NCBI RefSeq assembly: GCF_002000365.1
Contig: NZ_MVBK01000004.1
Span: 1 to 35,244, forward strand
Direction: 5' to 3'
Source: Thioalkalivibrio denitrificans
Lineage (GTDB): Bacteria > Pseudomonadota > Gammaproteobacteria > Ectothiorhodospirales > Ectothiorhodospiraceae
Length of the DNA stretch: 35,244 bases
The notes beneath the pieces were generated by a model, which was not told the origin of the DNA, did not search any database, and saw only the letters and a program-made list of their open reading frames with translations. The translations under genes and the position numbers were made by a program. Below, in pieces: positions 1 to 10,809 of the stretch (positions are counted from its first letter, which is position 1; every line of letters begins with the position of its first letter).

Positions 1-60
1 GCCCTCTGGGCGAACGCAGCACGGGTACAACGCCGGTTCGCCCAGAGGGCTGGGCTCCTA
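1..60. repeat. REP-like inverted repeat upstream of cysS
   Basis: Positions 1-15 and 36-50 are perfect reverse complements (15 bp arms, 20-base spacer). The right arm runs on into GGGCTGGGCTCCTACA, which resembles the GTAGGAGC-containing REP-type repeats common in high-GC gammaproteobacteria. The element may extend beyond the window. It lies about 75 bases before cysS and could end an upstream transcript, but no T-run is visible. Confidence 0.6.
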
Positions 61-123
61 CAACCGGCCCTGCCTGCCAGCAGCTCACCCCGGATGAACA
101 ACGTATTGAGAGATCACAGCTAG

Positions 124-1503
124 ATGCTGCACATTCACAACAGCCTGACCCGCCGCAAGGAACCCTTCGAGCCCATGGAGCCGGGGCGCGTGCGCATGTA
201 CGTCTGCGGCATGACCGTGTACGACTACTGCCACCTGGGTCATGCGCGAGTGCTGGTGGTGTTCGACGTCGTGTACCGGTATCTGCGCTCGCTGGGTTTT
301 GACGTCACCTACGTGCGCAATATCACCGACGTGGACGACAAGATCATTCGCCGCGCCGCCGAGAACGGCGAGGACATCCGCGCACTTACTGACCGCTTCA
401 TCGCGGCCATGCACGAGGACGCGGGCGCGCTGGGTGTGCTGGCGCCTACAGTGGAACCCCGTGCCACCGAGCACATCGAGGGCATGCTCAGGATGATCAG
501 CAGGCTCATCGAGCGAGGCTACGCCTACGCGGCGGACAACGGCGACGTGTATTACGCCGTATCGAAGTTCGAGAACTACGGCCGGCTTTCCGGCAAGCGC
601 ATCGACGACCTGCGCGCCGGGGAACGCGTGGCGCCGGACGAGGCCAAGCACGACCCCCTGGACTTCGTGCTCTGGAAGGCCGCCAAGCCCGGCGAGCCGT
701 CCTGGGATTCTCCCTGGGGCCCCGGGCGCCCCGGCTGGCACATCGAGTGCTCGGCCATGTCCATCCATTACCTGGGCAATCACTTCGATATCCACGGCGG
801 CGGGCAGGATCTGCAGTTCCCCCACCACGACAACGAGATCGCCCAGAGCGAGGCCGCAACCTGCGAGCATTTCGTCAATTACTGGATGCACAACGGCTTC
901 GTGCGGGTCAACGAGGAGAAGATGTCCAAGTCCCTGGGCAACTTCTTCACCGTGCGCGAGGTGCTCGCCCGCTACCCCGCCGAGGTGGTGCGCTATTTCA
1001 TCCTCTCCAGCCATTACCGCAGCCCGCTCAACTACTCCGACGAACCTCTGGACGCCGCCCGTGCCGGTCTCACCCGCTTCTACACCGCCCTGCGCGGCCT
1101 GACGCCGGATGAGTCCGGCGATGCCGGTGATGGCTTCCGTCGCCGCTTCCGCGAGGCCATGGACGACGATTTCAACACCCCCGAGGCCATCGCCGTGCTG
1201 TTCGACATCGCCCGGGAGATCAACCGCCTGCGTGACGAGGATCGGTCCGCCGCCGAGCGGCTGGCCGGCCTGCTCAAGGAACTGGGCGGTGTGCTGGGCC
1301 TGCTGGAAGGGGACCCGGAGGCGTTCCTGAAAGGTGGTGAGGGGGACTTGGACGAAGCCGCCATCGAGGCCCTGATCGCGAAGCGTCTCGAGGCCCGCAA
1401 GGCCCGCGACTTCGCCGAAGCCGACCGCATCCGCGACGACCTTGCCGCCCGGGGAGTCATCCTCGAAGACGGGCCGGGGGGTACCACCTGGCGGCGGGGG
1501 TAG
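124..1503 (+). CDS. cysS: cysteine--tRNA ligase
   Basis: Cytoplasmic class I aminoacyl-tRNA synthetase that charges tRNA-Cys with cysteine. The 459-residue length is normal for the family. The HIGH-type signature HLGH is at residues 37-40 and KMSKS at 266-270. Zinc ligands expected from the E. coli enzyme are present: Cys28 (in [11 protein letters not shown]), Cys209 (in GWHIECS) and the His/Glu of the [12 protein letters not shown] segment. A short DALR-type anticodon-binding region follows at the C-terminus. The ATG is preceded only by a weak purine stretch (GAGAG). It is convergent with folD, the neighbour seen in pseudomonads, and the junction is filled by an inverted repeat. Identification is secure. 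Confidence 0.98.
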   Translation: MLHIHNSLTRRKEPFEPMEPGRVRMYVCGMTVYDYCHLGHARVLVVFDVVYRYLRSLGFDVTYVRNITDVDDKIIRRAAENGEDIRALTDRFIAAMHEDAGALGVLAPTVEPRATEHIEGMLRMISRLIERGYAYAADNGDVYYAVSKFENYGRLSGKRIDDLRAGERVAPDEAKHDPLDFVLWKAAKPGEPSWDSPWGPGRPGWHIECSAMSIHYLGNHFDIHGGGQDLQFPHHDNEIAQSEAATCEHFVNYWMHNGFVRVNEEKMSKSLGNFFTVREVLARYPAEVVRYFILSSHYRSPLNYSDEPLDAARAGLTRFYTALRGLTPDESGDAGDGFRRRFREAMDDDFNTPEAIAVLFDIAREINRLRDEDRSAAERLAGLLKELGGVLGLLEGDPEAFLKGGEGDLDEAAIEALIAKRLEARKARDFAEADRIRDDLAARGVILEDGPGGTTWRRG

Positions 1504-1620
1504 GAAAAGATCCAACGCAAAGGCGCAATGACGCAAAGAAATTCAATGAAATGATCTTGAATTAATTCAAGAACGCCTTTTTGCGCCCTTCGCGCCTCTG
1601 CGTCTTTGCGTTGAAGGCTT
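1504..1620. repeat. Inverted repeat between convergent cysS and folD
   Basis: CAACGCAAAG at 1513-1522 is matched by its reverse complement at 1604-1613, with imperfect CGCAAAG/CGCAGAG-type matches continuing inward. The centre is a perfect 16-base palindrome, CTTGAATTAATTCAAG (1556-1571). It belongs to the family built of GCAAAG/GCAGAG blocks that recurs in this window (19551-19643, 32534-32599). It may act as a bidirectional terminator; that is inference. Confidence 0.7.
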
Positions 1621-1636
1621 TTGCCTTCCTAATAAA

Positions 1637-2491
1637 CTAGCCGATGCGCGATTCGTAAGACTGCAGTGTGTTCTTCATGAGCATGGCGACGGTCATGGGG
1701 CCGACGCCGCCGGGGACGGGGGTGATCCAGGCGGCGCGTTCGACGGCGGTGGCGAAGGTGACGTCGCCTACCAGGCGGCCGTCGTCGAGGCGGTTCATGC
1801 CCACGTCGATGACCGTGGCGCCGGGCTTGATCCATTCGCCGGGCACCAGGTCCGGGCGGCCGACGGCCACCACCACGATGTCGCAGCGCGCCACGTGCTC
1901 GGCGGTGTCCCGGGTGAAACGGTGGCATACGGTCACCGTGGCGCCTGCCAGCATCAGCTCCAGGGCCATGGGGCGGCCGACGATGTTGGACGCGCCCACC
2001 ACCACCGCGTTGCGCCCCTTGTAGACCTCCCCCGTGCTGTCCAGGAGGCGCATGACGCCGTATGGGGTGCAGGGCCGCAGCGTGGGCAGGCGCACGGCCA
2101 GACGGCCCAGGTTATAGGGGTGAAAGCCGTCCACGTCCTTGGCGGGAGCGATGCGCTCGATGACGGTTTCCGTGTCGAAGTGGGCGGGCAGGGGCAGCTG
2201 CACCAGGATGCCGTCCACCTCGGGATCGGCGTTGAGCTCGTCGATGAGCTCCAGGAGCGCCGCCTGGGCGGTTTCGGCCGGAAGGTCGTGGGAAAGGGAA
2301 CGGATGCCCAGGGCCTCGCAGGTGCGGCGCTTGTTGCGCACGTAGACCTGGGATGCGGGATGCTCGCCCACCAGGACCACGGCCAGCCCCGGCGGGCGCC
2401 GGCCGGCAGCCGTGTGGGCTTCCACCGCGCGCCGGACCTCGTCGTGTACCTGCTGGGCCACCTGGCGTCCGTCGATCAGTCTGGCGCTCAT
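1637..2491 (-). CDS. folD: bifunctional methylenetetrahydrofolate dehydrogenase / methenyltetrahydrofolate cyclohydrolase
   Basis: Cytoplasmic one-carbon enzyme interconverting 5,10-methylene-, 5,10-methenyl- and 10-formyl-THF with NADP. It has 284 residues, the usual length. Tyr50 and Lys54 sit in VYVRNK, matching the catalytic YxxxK pair; the substrate motif [10 protein letters not shown] and the dinucleotide motif [11 protein letters not shown] follow, and the C-terminus has [11 protein letters not shown]. The frame stays open upstream to 2725, but that stretch runs into tRNA-Pro. The ATG at 2491 begins MSARLIDG as in the family and has AGGA nine bases upstream, so it is taken as the start. 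Confidence 0.97.
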   Translation of the reverse strand: MSARLIDGRQVAQQVHDEVRRAVEAHTAAGRRPPGLAVVLVGEHPASQVYVRNKRRTCEALGIRSLSHDLPAETAQAALLELIDELNADPEVDGILVQLPLPAHFDTETVIERIAPAKDVDGFHPYNLGRLAVRLPTLRPCTPYGVMRLLDSTGEVYKGRNAVVVGASNIVGRPMALELMLAGATVTVCHRFTRDTAEHVARCDIVVVAVGRPDLVPGEWIKPGATVIDVGMNRLDDGRLVGDVTFATAVERAAWITPVPGGVGPMTVAMLMKNTLQSYESRIG

Positions 2492-2578
2492 CTCGCGTCT
2501 GTCCTGGATTGGGAATCGGGGGCGGCAAATTCTCGCACGGGGCCGCCGGGAGGGACAAGGAAACGCCGGGGTTTCGCG

Positions 2579-2608
2579 TTGACGCCGGGAGCCGGCGGCG
2601 GGTATGAT
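2579..2608 (+). promoter_or_regulatory. sigma70 promoter of the tRNA operon
   Basis: TTGACG (2579-2584), an 18-base spacer and TATGAT (2603-2608) lie about 60 bases before tRNA-Pro. A second -10-like TATTAT at 2641-2646 lies closer but has no good -35. This is the natural start for the Pro-Arg-His-Lys transcript. Confidence 0.65.
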
Positions 2609-2666
2609 TCGCAGCTTCTCCGCAACGCAGGGCCGACAGTTATTATGCGGCCGGCACTCGGATTTC

Positions 2667-2743
2667 CGGGGTATAGCGCAGCCTGGTAGCGCGCCTGCTT
2701 TGGGAGCAGGATGTCGGGGGTTCAAATCCCTCTACCCCGACCA
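2667..2743 (+). tRNA. tRNA-Pro(TGG)
   Basis: 77 nt with encoded CCA. The acceptor arms CGGGGTA (2667-2673) and TACCCCG (2733-2739) pair perfectly. The anticodon stem CCTGC/GCAGG encloses loop TTTGGGA, giving anticodon TGG. The T-arm GGTTCAAAT is canonical. It is the first gene of a four-tRNA cluster. Confidence 0.98.
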
Positions 2744-2777
2744 TTTTGCTCCCCGGCGCTTGCGGCGGAAGCGAACT

Positions 2778-2854
2778 GCGCCTGTAGCTCAACCGGATAG
2801 AGCATCGGCCTTCTAAGCCGAGGGTTGCAGGTTCGAGTCCTGCCGGGCGCGCCA
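2778..2854 (+). tRNA. tRNA-Arg(TCT)
   Basis: 77 nt. Acceptor GCGCCTG pairs with CGGGCGC (one G-T pair), followed by discriminator G and encoded CCA (2852-2854). The anticodon stem TCGGC/GCCGA holds loop CTTCTAA, with anticodon TCT at 2812-2814, reading AGA/AGG. Confidence 0.98.
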
Positions 2855-2897
2855 GAATTCGGATCGGGCCGCCGGTCAGGCACATCAGGTTTGTCAT

Positions 2898-2974
2898 GGT
2901 GGCCGTAGCTCAGATGGTAGAGCCCCGGATTGTGATTCCGGTTGTCGTGGGTTCGAGTCCCATCGGCCACCCCA
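2898..2974 (+). tRNA. tRNA-His(GTG)
   Basis: Acceptor GTGGCCG (2899-2905) pairs with CGGCCAC (2964-2970). The extra G(-1) at 2898 opposite discriminator C2971 is the histidine identity pair. Anticodon GTG is at 2932-2934. CCA is encoded at 2972-2974. Confidence 0.98.
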
Positions 2975-2987
2975 ATATTCCAAACCC

Positions 2988-3063
2988 GGGCCGTTAGCTC
3001 AATTGGCAGAGCAGTGGACTCTTAATCCATTGGTTGTAGGTTCGATTCCTACACGGCCCACCA
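2988..3063 (+). tRNA. tRNA-Lys(CTT)
   Basis: 76 nt. Acceptor GGGCCGT pairs with ACGGCCC, discriminator A, CCA at 3061-3063. The anticodon loop CTCTTAA places CTT at 3021-3023, so this is the AAG-reading isoacceptor rather than the usual TTT form. It is the last gene of the cluster and is followed at once by a terminator. Confidence 0.96.
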
Positions 3064-3070
3064 ACTCCCG

Positions 3071-3096
3071 AGGCCAGCCCTGGTGCTGGCCTTTTT
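3071..3096 (+). terminator. Rho-independent terminator of the tRNA cluster
   Basis: AGGCCAGC (3071-3078), a six-base loop and GCTGGCCT (3085-3092) form a perfect 8-bp stem that runs into five T residues. It begins eight bases after the tRNA-Lys CCA. Confidence 0.9.
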
Positions 3097-3152
3097 CGTG
3101 CCCGCACGGGCAGGCTTGTGGCCCGGATCGTAGAGTCTGCCAAGACCCTTTC

Positions 3153-3277
3153 AACCACGAAGTACACGAAGGCCACGAAACGAGAAAGAACGGATCGTTT
3201 CTCTCGCAAAGCGCGCAAAGCACGCCAAGGAACTCAAGAGCGTTGTCCGTTGGGGTGAGCAGCGCGAACCCCAACGG
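3153..3277. repeat. Composite intergenic repeat, left half only (modules A, B and G)
   Basis: Module A (3153-3180) has three ACGAA blocks at about nine-base steps. Module B (about 3198-3230) is the CTCTCGCAAAG..CGCAAAG..CGCCAAG type. Module G is a hairpin with arms CCGTTGGGGT (3247-3256) and ACCCCAACGG (3268-3277). The same A-B-G order begins the element at 25760-25990, but here the mirror half is missing. It lies between the tRNA terminator and the hemerythrin-like gene; no gene is seen in 3097-3364. Confidence 0.7.
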
Positions 3278-3364
3278 ATTTTCAGCAGATTCAGGCTGGA
3301 AACCGTGCGGACTGGCGACGATGACATGGTGCCGGCAGTGTCTGAGCGGCGGGGTGGCGTCCCC

Positions 3365-3934
3365 CTACCGCACCGGGGTGCATTCGCACCCCACCTGCTC
3401 GGCGATGCGCTGCTGCAGACCGCTGTAGCGCGGATCCACGTCACCGCCGAACACCGGGTCCGGGATGCGATCGATACGCCCGTCGACCTGTTCCCAATCC
3501 TCGGCGCTCAGGGTGCGCTCCAGGGCGGGAAAGATGCGTTCCTCCTCCCGGGCCATGTGCTCGCGCAGCGTGCGTGTGTAGGCCTGTGCATCGGCCTCCA
3601 CCGCGGAACGGGACACCAGAGCGCCGTCCACGATGGCATTGAGATCCCTGACCAACTGCTCGCCGGACGCTGCGATGTGTCTGTGCTGGGCGGCCAGATC
3701 GTCCACCCATGCCTGTACATCGGCGTCGCGCTCCAGCAGGACCTGGCAGGCGATGTCCTCGTGGGGATGGTGATAGCGGTCGGGGTAATGCGTCATGTAG
3801 TACATGACATCGAGCATGAGTTCGTAGTCGGGCTGTTCGCCGTGCTCGATCAGCGCAGTCTGGGCGTCCACGAGGTCAAGCAATCGCGTGAAGTTGGCGT
3901 GTTCCGTCTGCCACTGGAGGATTCGGTCGTTCAT
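3365..3934 (-). CDS. hemerythrin-like HHE-domain protein, probable nitric-oxide stress gene
   Basis: A 189-residue, mostly helical cytoplasmic protein. It carries the hemerythrin-type histidine/acid pattern: QTEHANF (His12), YHHPHEDI (residues 54-61), AQHRHIAASG and LREHMAREEERIFP, the ligands expected for a non-haem di-iron centre. The ATG at 3934 has AGAGAGGTG upstream; an in-frame extension to 4024 lacks these features. A near-consensus NsrR operator lies about 95 bases upstream (4027-4049), so a role in NO or nitrosative stress, or in di-iron repair as for YtfE/DnrN, is inferred. It lacks the N-terminal ScdA domain of full YtfE proteins, so the exact function is open. Confidence 0.88.
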   Translation of the reverse strand: MNDRILQWQTEHANFTRLLDLVDAQTALIEHGEQPDYELMLDVMYYMTHYPDRYHHPHEDIACQVLLERDADVQAWVDDLAAQHRHIAASGEQLVRDLNAIVDGALVSRSAVEADAQAYTRTLREHMAREEERIFPALERTLSAEDWEQVDGRIDRIPDPVFGGDVDPRYSGLQQRIAEQVGCECTPVR

Positions 3935-4026
3935 CGGGCACCTCTCTTGTGACGACATGGCCGGACCGATATCCGACTCCGGTGCCGTCGGGGCAGTTAC
4001 CCGCGACAGCCAGGTGTCGGTCAATG

Positions 4027-4049
4027 AAGATGTATTTAAAATGCACTTT
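4027..4049 (-). promoter_or_regulatory. NsrR-type operator upstream of the hemerythrin-like gene
   Basis: The halves AAGATGTATTT (4027-4037) and AAATGCACTTT (4039-4049), one base apart, match the known NsrR 11-1-11 consensus of AAGATGCATTT and AAATGCATCTT with three mismatches in total. On the gene's strand the site lies next to -10-like sequence (ATAAAG/TAAAGT) with TTGAAT about 17 bases upstream, the placement expected for repression lifted by NO. Confidence 0.7.
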
Positions 4050-4121
4050 ATGCCCTGGGCGGCGGAACATTCAACCCCACCGAAAGTCGTGTTGCCGGCT
4101 ACACACCGGCGGCTCGCAATG

Positions 4122-4152
4122 TTTACGGGACGGGGCCGGAGCAGGCTATAAT
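4122..4152 (+). promoter_or_regulatory. Promoter of tRNA-Leu
   Basis: A perfect TATAAT -10 at 4147-4152 lies 30 bases before tRNA-Leu. The best -35 is TTTACG (4122-4127) with a long 19-base spacer. GC-rich sequence follows the expected start, as in stringently controlled stable-RNA promoters. Confidence 0.6.
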
Positions 4153-4182
4153 TGCCCGTTTACGCCGCGAGCCGCGGCCCCG

Positions 4183-4267
4183 GCGAAAGTGGCGGAACTG
4201 GTAGACGCGCTGGATTTAGGTTCCAGTGGGGCAACCCGTGAGAGTTCGAGTCTCTCCTTTCGCACCA
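4183..4267 (+). tRNA. tRNA-Leu(TAG)
   Basis: 85 nt class II tRNA with a long variable arm. Acceptor GCGAAAG pairs with CTTTCGC, discriminator A, CCA at 4265-4267. Stem CTGGA/TCCAG encloses loop TTTAGGT, anticodon TAG at 4217-4219. It sits upstream of tig and may be cotranscribed with it. Confidence 0.98.
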
Positions 4268-4395
4268 GAATCGTGCAGGCGCGCACCCGGCACAGGTCGT
4301 AGAACCGGGTCCCGCCGCGAACCGGCGGCCTGCCGGTGAGAGGGGCGGCCCTTGACAGAATATCCAAACAGAGCATCCCGAGAGGACCTGTCGTC

Positions 4396-5706
4396 ATGCA
4401 AGTTTCCGTAGAGACCATCAGCAACCTGCAGCGTCGTATGACCGTGCAGGTCCCCGCCGAGCGGATTGACCAGGAAGTGGACAAGCGGCTGAAATCCCTG
4501 TCGAAGCGGGTTCGTCTGGACGGGTTCCGGCCGGGCAAGGTGCCCCTGAAGGTGGTCCAGCAGCGCTATGGCGCCGGCGTCTTCCAGGAGGTGGTGGGGG
4601 ACGTGGTGCAGCGCACCTACCAGGAGGCCATCGCCCAGGAGAAGCTGCAGCCCGCCGGCGGCCCCAGCATCGAGCCCAAGGTCATGGAGCCGGGCAAGGA
4701 ACTCGAGTACGTCGCCACTTTCGAGGTGTTTCCCCAGGTGGAGCTGGCGGATCTGGGAGACGTGAGCGTGGAACGTCCCCGGGTCGAGATCACCGACGCT
4801 GACGTGGACAAGGTCATCGAATCACTGCGGCGTCAGCGCAAGGAGTTCGTGGCCGTGGATCGCCCCGCCCAGGAGGGCGACCAGGTGACGGTGGATTTCG
4901 AGGGACGGCTGGACGGCGAGACCTTCGAGGGCGGCAAGGCCGAGGCGGCGCCGGTGGAACTGGGTTCCGGCCAGATGCTGGAGGCATTCGAGTCCCAGCT
5001 GGTGGGGTTGCGTCCCGGCGAGGAAAAGACCCTGGACGTCCCGTTTCCCGAGGGCTATCCGGCTGAGCACCTGGCGGGCAAGACCGCCCAGTTCGACATC
5101 AAGGTGCGCGAGGTCAGGGAGCCGACCCTGCCCGCGGTGGACGAGGCCTTCGCGACTTCCTTCGGCATCAAGGAGGGGGGCGTGGAGAAGCTGCGCGAGG
5201 AAGTCCGCGCCAACATGACCCGGGAGGTGGATCAGGCGGTGCGCAACCGGGTGAAGGGGCAGGTCATGGATGCCCTCTACAAGGCCCATGACCTGGAGCT
5301 GCCCGAGGCCCTGATCAAGGACGAGATTGAGCGCCTGCGCGAGCAGGCGACCGCGCGTTTTGGCGCACAGGCCGAAGGGGTGAATTTGCCCGACGAACTG
5401 TTCTCCGAGGAGGCCCGCCGCCGGGTGGCCCTGGGGCTGATCATCCGGGAACTCGTTAAGGCAAAAGACCTTAGCGCAACCCCCGAGAAAGTCGAGGCGG
5501 AGCTGCAGCGCTCGGCGGCCGGCTACGAGGACCCGAAGCAGGTGATAAACTATTATCGGAGCAACGCCCAGGCGATGAGCGGCCTCGAGGCGCTGGTGCT
5601 CGAGGACGAGGTGGTGGACTGGGTCCTGACCCAGGGTACCGTCACGGAAAAGCCCGTGAGCTTCGATGAACTCATGAACCCCCAGAAGGAGGGTCAATCC
5701 GAATGA
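4396..5706 (+). CDS. tig: trigger factor, ribosome-associated chaperone
   Basis: Ribosome-bound chaperone and peptidyl-prolyl isomerase that meets nascent chains at the exit tunnel. It has 436 residues. The N-terminal domain carries the ribosome-docking signature GFRPGKVP at 43-50 (E. coli GFRKGKVP). The FKBP-type domain lies at about 160-245 ([14 protein letters not shown], then [13 protein letters not shown]), and a helical C-terminal substrate-binding domain follows. The ATG at 4396 has GAGAGGA upstream; the in-frame extension to 4336 is not family-like. TTGACA at 4352-4357 may be a -35, but the -10 is poor. Its TGA overlaps the clpP ATG (ATGA), indicating translational coupling. Confidence 0.97.
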   Translation: MQVSVETISNLQRRMTVQVPAERIDQEVDKRLKSLSKRVRLDGFRPGKVPLKVVQQRYGAGVFQEVVGDVVQRTYQEAIAQEKLQPAGGPSIEPKVMEPGKELEYVATFEVFPQVELADLGDVSVERPRVEITDADVDKVIESLRRQRKEFVAVDRPAQEGDQVTVDFEGRLDGETFEGGKAEAAPVELGSGQMLEAFESQLVGLRPGEEKTLDVPFPEGYPAEHLAGKTAQFDIKVREVREPTLPAVDEAFATSFGIKEGGVEKLREEVRANMTREVDQAVRNRVKGQVMDALYKAHDLELPEALIKDEIERLREQATARFGAQAEGVNLPDELFSEEARRRVALGLIIRELVKAKDLSATPEKVEAELQRSAAGYEDPKQVINYYRSNAQAMSGLEALVLEDEVVDWVLTQGTVTEKPVSFDELMNPQKEGQSE

Positions 5707-6350
5707 GCATGCATGGTCCCGACGATCGCGGGGCGCTGGATACCCGCGCGCTCAACCTGGTCCCCATGGTGGTCGAGCAGACCGCCCGTGGCGAGCGCGC
5801 ATACGACATCTATTCCCGCCTGCTCAAGGAGCGGGTGGTCTTTGCCGTGGGTCCGGTGGAGGACTACATGGCCAATGTCATCGTGGCGCAGCTCCTGTTC
5901 CTGGAGTCCGAGAACCCCGACAAGGATATCAGCCTCTACATCAACTCCCCCGGTGGTGCGGTCACGGCCGGCATGGCCATCTACGACACCATGCAGTTCA
6001 TCAAGCCGGATATCTCCACCCTGTGCATCGGCCAGGCGGCCAGCATGGGCGCGGTGCTGCTGGCGGGCGGCGCCCACGGCAAGCGCTTCTGCCTGCCCCA
6101 TTCCCGGGTGATGATCCATCAGCCGCTGGGCGGCTTCCAGGGCCAGGCCACCGACATCGACATCCATGCCCGCGAGATCCTGAAGATCCGCGAGGAACTC
6201 AACCGCATCCTGGCGCACCACACCGGCCAGACGGTGGAGCAGATCGAGCTGGATACGGACCGCGACCGCTTCCTCAATGCGAAGGAGGCGGTGGACTACG
6301 GACTGGTGGACCAGGTGCTGTCTCGCCGGGACACTCAGGAGAGCGCGTGA
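5703..6350 (+). CDS. clpP: ATP-dependent Clp protease proteolytic subunit
   Basis: Serine protease that forms the tetradecameric chamber fed by ClpX or ClpA. It has 215 residues. The catalytic triad matches E. coli with a three-residue offset: Ser114 ([11 protein letters not shown]), His139 (SRVMIHQP) and Asp188 (DRDRF). The N-terminus is a short propeptide of the type removed on maturation. GGAGGG stands eight bases before the ATG, which overlaps the tig stop. It is followed by clpX after 117 bases. Confidence 0.98.
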   Translation: MSMHGPDDRGALDTRALNLVPMVVEQTARGERAYDIYSRLLKERVVFAVGPVEDYMANVIVAQLLFLESENPDKDISLYINSPGGAVTAGMAIYDTMQFIKPDISTLCIGQAASMGAVLLAGGAHGKRFCLPHSRVMIHQPLGGFQGQATDIDIHAREILKIREELNRILAHHTGQTVEQIELDTDRDRFLNAKEAVDYGLVDQVLSRRDTQESA

Positions 6351-6467
6351 CCCCGGTCACGCAGCCGGGCCGGAACCGGATGAACCGGGCATTCCCACAG
6401 CTTGAGCCGGCTTGCATCCTGACGGGAAAAGTAGCAAGGTGAGACCGATGACAATCGAGGTCTGTCG

Positions 6468-7745
<1,278 letters not shown>

Positions 7746-7857
7746 GTGCCCGGGGCGTCGTCCGGCGCCGCAGCTGGCGGCATTCTTCCGTTTCGGCAAG
7801 GGATGGCCATCGTTCGTCTACCCGACCCGTCAATTTCCGCGGCCCCCGTCCGGTCAT

Positions 7858-7889
7858 GCCGGCCAAGTGCCTGACACGGCCGGCTTTTT
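7858..7889 (+). terminator. Terminator downstream of clpX
   Basis: GCCGGCC (7858-7864) pairs perfectly with GGCCGGC (7878-7884) across a 13-base loop, followed by five T residues. It separates the tig-clpP-clpX transcript from lon. Confidence 0.8.
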
Positions 7890-7909
7890 GGTCCGCTCGT
7901 CCCGCTGCC

Positions 7910-7936
7910 CTTGATTTATGCAGCGATCTCCCCCAT
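7910..7936 (+). promoter_or_regulatory. Heat-shock (sigma32-type) promoter of lon
   Basis: CTTGATT (7910-7916), a 14-base spacer and CCCCAT (7931-7936) fit the sigma32 pattern CTTGAAA-N13-17-CCCCATNT. It lies between the clpX terminator and the lon ATG. lon is a classical sigma32 gene in gammaproteobacteria. Confidence 0.7.
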
Positions 7937-8020
7937 CAATAGATCCTGTAACCGCACCCGCCGTGCAGGCGGGACCCTGTCAGGCACCGTCTGCCCGACC
8001 CAGCCCGAGACCCTATCCCT

Positions 8021-10462
8021 ATGAGTGAAACCGACAACAAGACCCAGGTCGCCACCCAGGAGCCCCTCCAGGCCGTGCCCGTGCTGCCGCTGCGGGACGT
8101 GGTGGTGTACCCGCACATGGTCATTCCCCTGTTCGTGGGTCGGGAAAAATCCATTCGCGCCCTGGACGCGGCCATGGCCAACAACAAGCAGATCCTGCTG
8201 GTGGCGCAGCAGAGCGCCGAAGTGGACGAGCCCACGGGTGACGAGATTCACCGCATCGGGACGCTGTCCACCATCCTGCAGCTGCTCAAGCTCCCGGACG
8301 GCACCATCAAGGTGCTGGTGGAAGGGTCCGAGCGCGCGCGCATCGTCGACCTCGTGGACAGCGAGGAGCATTTCGCGGCCAAGATCGCGCTGATCGGTCC
8401 GGATGCCACCCTGGACGAGCGCGAGGTGGAGGTGCTTACGCGCTCCGTGCTGAACCTGTTCGACCAGTACGTGAAGCTCAACAAGAAGATTCCGCCCGAG
8501 ATCCTGACTTCTCTGGCCGGCATCGACGACCCTGCGCGCCTGGCCGATACCATTGCCGCACACATGTCGCTCAAGCTGGACGAGAAGCAGAAGATCCTGG
8601 AGATCCATGACGTGCGCGGGCGTCTGGAACACCTCATGTCGCTGATCGAAGGCGAGATCGACATCCTGCAGATCGAGAAACGCATCCGCGGGCGCGTCAA
8701 GCAGCAGATGGAGAAGAGCCAGCGCGAGTACTACCTGAACGAGCAGATGAAGGCCATCCAGAAGGAGCTGGGTGATCTTGAGGATGCCCCCAACGAGGTG
8801 GAGGAACTCGCTCGCAAGATCGAAAAGGCCGGTATGTCCAAGGAGGCCAAGCAGAAGGCCACCGCGGAACTGAACAAGCTCAAGATGATGTCGCCCATGT
8901 CGGCTGAGGCCACCGTGGTGCGCAACTACATCGACTGGCTGGTCAGCGTGCCCTGGAAGAAGAAGTCCAAGGTGCGCATCGACCTGTCCGAGGCGGAACG
9001 TGTGCTGGACGAGGATCACTACGGCCTGGAGAAGGTCAAGGAGCGCATCCTCGAGTATCTGGCCGTGCAGCAGCGCGTGAAAAAGCTCAAGGGCCCCATT
9101 CTGTGCCTGGTGGGTCCGCCCGGCGTGGGCAAGACCTCGCTGGGGCGTTCCATCGCGCGCGCCACCAACCGCAAGTTCACCCGCATGTCGCTGGGCGGCG
9201 TGCGTGACGAGGCCGAGATCCGCGGTCACCGCCGCACCTACATCGGTTCACTGCCAGGCAAGATCGTGCAGAACCTGTCCAAGGTGGGCACGCGTAACCC
9301 GTTGTTCCTGTTGGACGAGATCGACAAGATGGCCATGGATTTCCGGGGTGATCCGGCATCGGCCCTGCTGGAGGTGCTGGACCCGGAGCAGAACTCCACG
9401 TTCAACGACCATTACCTGGAAGTGGACTTCGACCTGTCGGACACCATGTTCGTGGCCACCGCCAACAGCATGAACATCCCGGGGCCGTTGCTCGACCGTA
9501 TGGAGGTCATTCGACTGCCCGGTTACACCGAGGACGAGAAGACCAACATCGCGCAGAACTATCTGGTGCCCAAGCAGATGAAGAACAACGGCCTCAAGGA
9601 GGACGAGCTCTCCATCAGCGAGGCCGCGATTCGCGACATGGTGCGCTACTACACCCGCGAGGCGGGCGTGCGCAATCTCGAGCGCGAGATCTCCAAGATC
9701 TGCCGCAAGGTGGTCAAGAATCACCTGCTCAAGGACACTGACCGCAAGACCCAGGTCACCCCCAAGAACCTGGACAAGTATCTGGGTGTGCGTCGCTTCC
9801 GCTACGGGATCGCCGAGGAGCGCGACCAGGTGGGCCAGGTGACCGGCCTTGCCTGGACCGAGGTGGGCGGCGAGCTGCTGACCATCGAGGCGGCGGTGGT
9901 GTCGGGCAAGGGCAAGGTCCAGCACACGGGCAAGCTGGGTGACGTGATGCAGGAGTCCATCCAGGCGGCGCTCACCGTCGTGCGCAGCCGCGCGTCAGTG
10001 CTCGGCATCGCCGGCGACTTCCATGAGAAGAAGGACATTCACATCCACGTTCCCGAGGGCGCCACGCCCAAGGACGGCCCGAGTGCCGGTATCGGCATGT
10101 GCACGGCACTGGTTTCGGCCCTCACGGGTATCCCGGTGCGCTCCAACGTGGCCATGACCGGGGAGATCACCCTGCGCGGCGAGGTGCTACCCATCGGCGG
10201 GCTGAAGGAGAAGCTCCTGGCGGCCCACCGGGGCGGCATTACCACCGTGGTCATCCCCGAGGAGAATGAGAAGGACCTGGTGGAGATTCCGAAGAACATC
10301 AAGAGCCGTCTGGACATCCGCCCGGTGCGGTGGATCGATGACGTGCTGGAGATCGCGCTCACGGAGATGCCGGATGCACCCCAGGCGGGGACGGAGCCCG
10401 GCGCTGCCCAGAAGTCCGAAAACAAGGGTCCATCCCGGCGCCGTGAGGTGCATCACCACTGA
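8021..10462 (+). CDS. lon: ATP-dependent Lon protease (LonA)
   Basis: Cytoplasmic hexameric AAA+ protease for damaged and regulatory proteins. It has 813 residues. The N-terminal LON substrate-binding domain (about 20-215) begins with [15 protein letters not shown], and a coiled-coil segment with [16 protein letters not shown] follows. Walker A GPPGVGKT is at 365-372 and Walker B FLLDEID has Asp432/Glu433. The protease domain has the catalytic dyad Ser688 (PKDGPSAG) and Lys731 (GGLKEKLL), 43 residues apart as in E. coli. The C-terminal tail is charged and rich in Ala/Gly/Ser. The Shine-Dalgarno is weak. A sigma32-like promoter precedes it and a strong hairpin follows. Confidence 0.98.
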   Translation: MSETDNKTQVATQEPLQAVPVLPLRDVVVYPHMVIPLFVGREKSIRALDAAMANNKQILLVAQQSAEVDEPTGDEIHRIGTLSTILQLLKLPDGTIKVLVEGSERARIVDLVDSEEHFAAKIALIGPDATLDEREVEVLTRSVLNLFDQYVKLNKKIPPEILTSLAGIDDPARLADTIAAHMSLKLDEKQKILEIHDVRGRLEHLMSLIEGEIDILQIEKRIRGRVKQQMEKSQREYYLNEQMKAIQKELGDLEDAPNEVEELARKIEKAGMSKEAKQKATAELNKLKMMSPMSAEATVVRNYIDWLVSVPWKKKSKVRIDLSEAERVLDEDHYGLEKVKERILEYLAVQQRVKKLKGPILCLVGPPGVGKTSLGRSIARATNRKFTRMSLGGVRDEAEIRGHRRTYIGSLPGKIVQNLSKVGTRNPLFLLDEIDKMAMDFRGDPASALLEVLDPEQNSTFNDHYLEVDFDLSDTMFVATANSMNIPGPLLDRMEVIRLPGYTEDEKTNIAQNYLVPKQMKNNGLKEDELSISEAAIRDMVRYYTREAGVRNLEREISKICRKVVKNHLLKDTDRKTQVTPKNLDKYLGVRRFRYGIAEERDQVGQVTGLAWTEVGGELLTIEAAVVSGKGKVQHTGKLGDVMQESIQAALTVVRSRASVLGIAGDFHEKKDIHIHVPEGATPKDGPSAGIGMCTALVSALTGIPVRSNVAMTGEITLRGEVLPIGGLKEKLLAAHRGGITTVVIPEENEKDLVEIPKNIKSRLDIRPVRWIDDVLEIALTEMPDAPQAGTEPGAAQKSENKGPSRRREVHHH

Positions 10463-10480
10463 TGTGAACGGGAACGATGA

Positions 10481-10516
10481 AAATGAGACACGGGCCTTCG
10501 GGCCCGTGTCTCATTT
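10481..10516 (+). terminator. Strong hairpin downstream of lon
   Basis: A perfect 16-bp stem (10481-10496 with 10501-10516) is closed by a TTCG tetraloop. The stem ends in ATTT with no long T-run, so termination may rely on the very stable hairpin. It could also work for the opposite strand. Confidence 0.8.
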
Positions 10517-10614
10517 CAGAGGGGTGGGCAGGCTTTTCGGAGCTGTCGGAGTTGTTCCGTGTCACAGTTTTTTCAGCTGGATCGTGGGGCTCCGGCAGCG
10601 GCCCCGACGGCTTG

Positions 10615-10644
10615 TTGACAGCTTTCTGAGGCCCTTGGTATAAA
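10615..10644 (+). promoter_or_regulatory. sigma70 promoter of hupB
   Basis: A perfect -35 TTGACA (10615-10620), an 18-base spacer and TATAAA (10639-10644). The start lies about 160 bases before hupB, giving a long leader. The 10463-10809 gap otherwise holds only the lon hairpin. Confidence 0.75.
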
Positions 10645-10809
10645 GTCCGAGGCTGCATTGATACTTTCATAACAACGCCACCCATCGGGGACTTCGTCAG
10701 TTTCTCATCAGCGCCGGCCTCATGCTATTGTGGCCCGCGGATCCCGTATCATCCCGCCCGGTGAACTGCAGGCGGGTCTTCCATTCCGCTTAACCGAAGG
10801 AACACATGA

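Noticed and set aside
85-1536. Long minus-strand open frame over cysS (and similar antisense frames over tig, clpX, lon, ppiD and recN)
   Set aside because: GC-rich third positions keep the opposite frames open. The translations have low-complexity Gly/Val/His/Leu character and no domain, while the sense frames are well-known proteins.
2492-2725. N-terminal extension of folD
   Set aside because: It would run through the tRNA promoter and into tRNA-Pro, and the family start lies at 2491.
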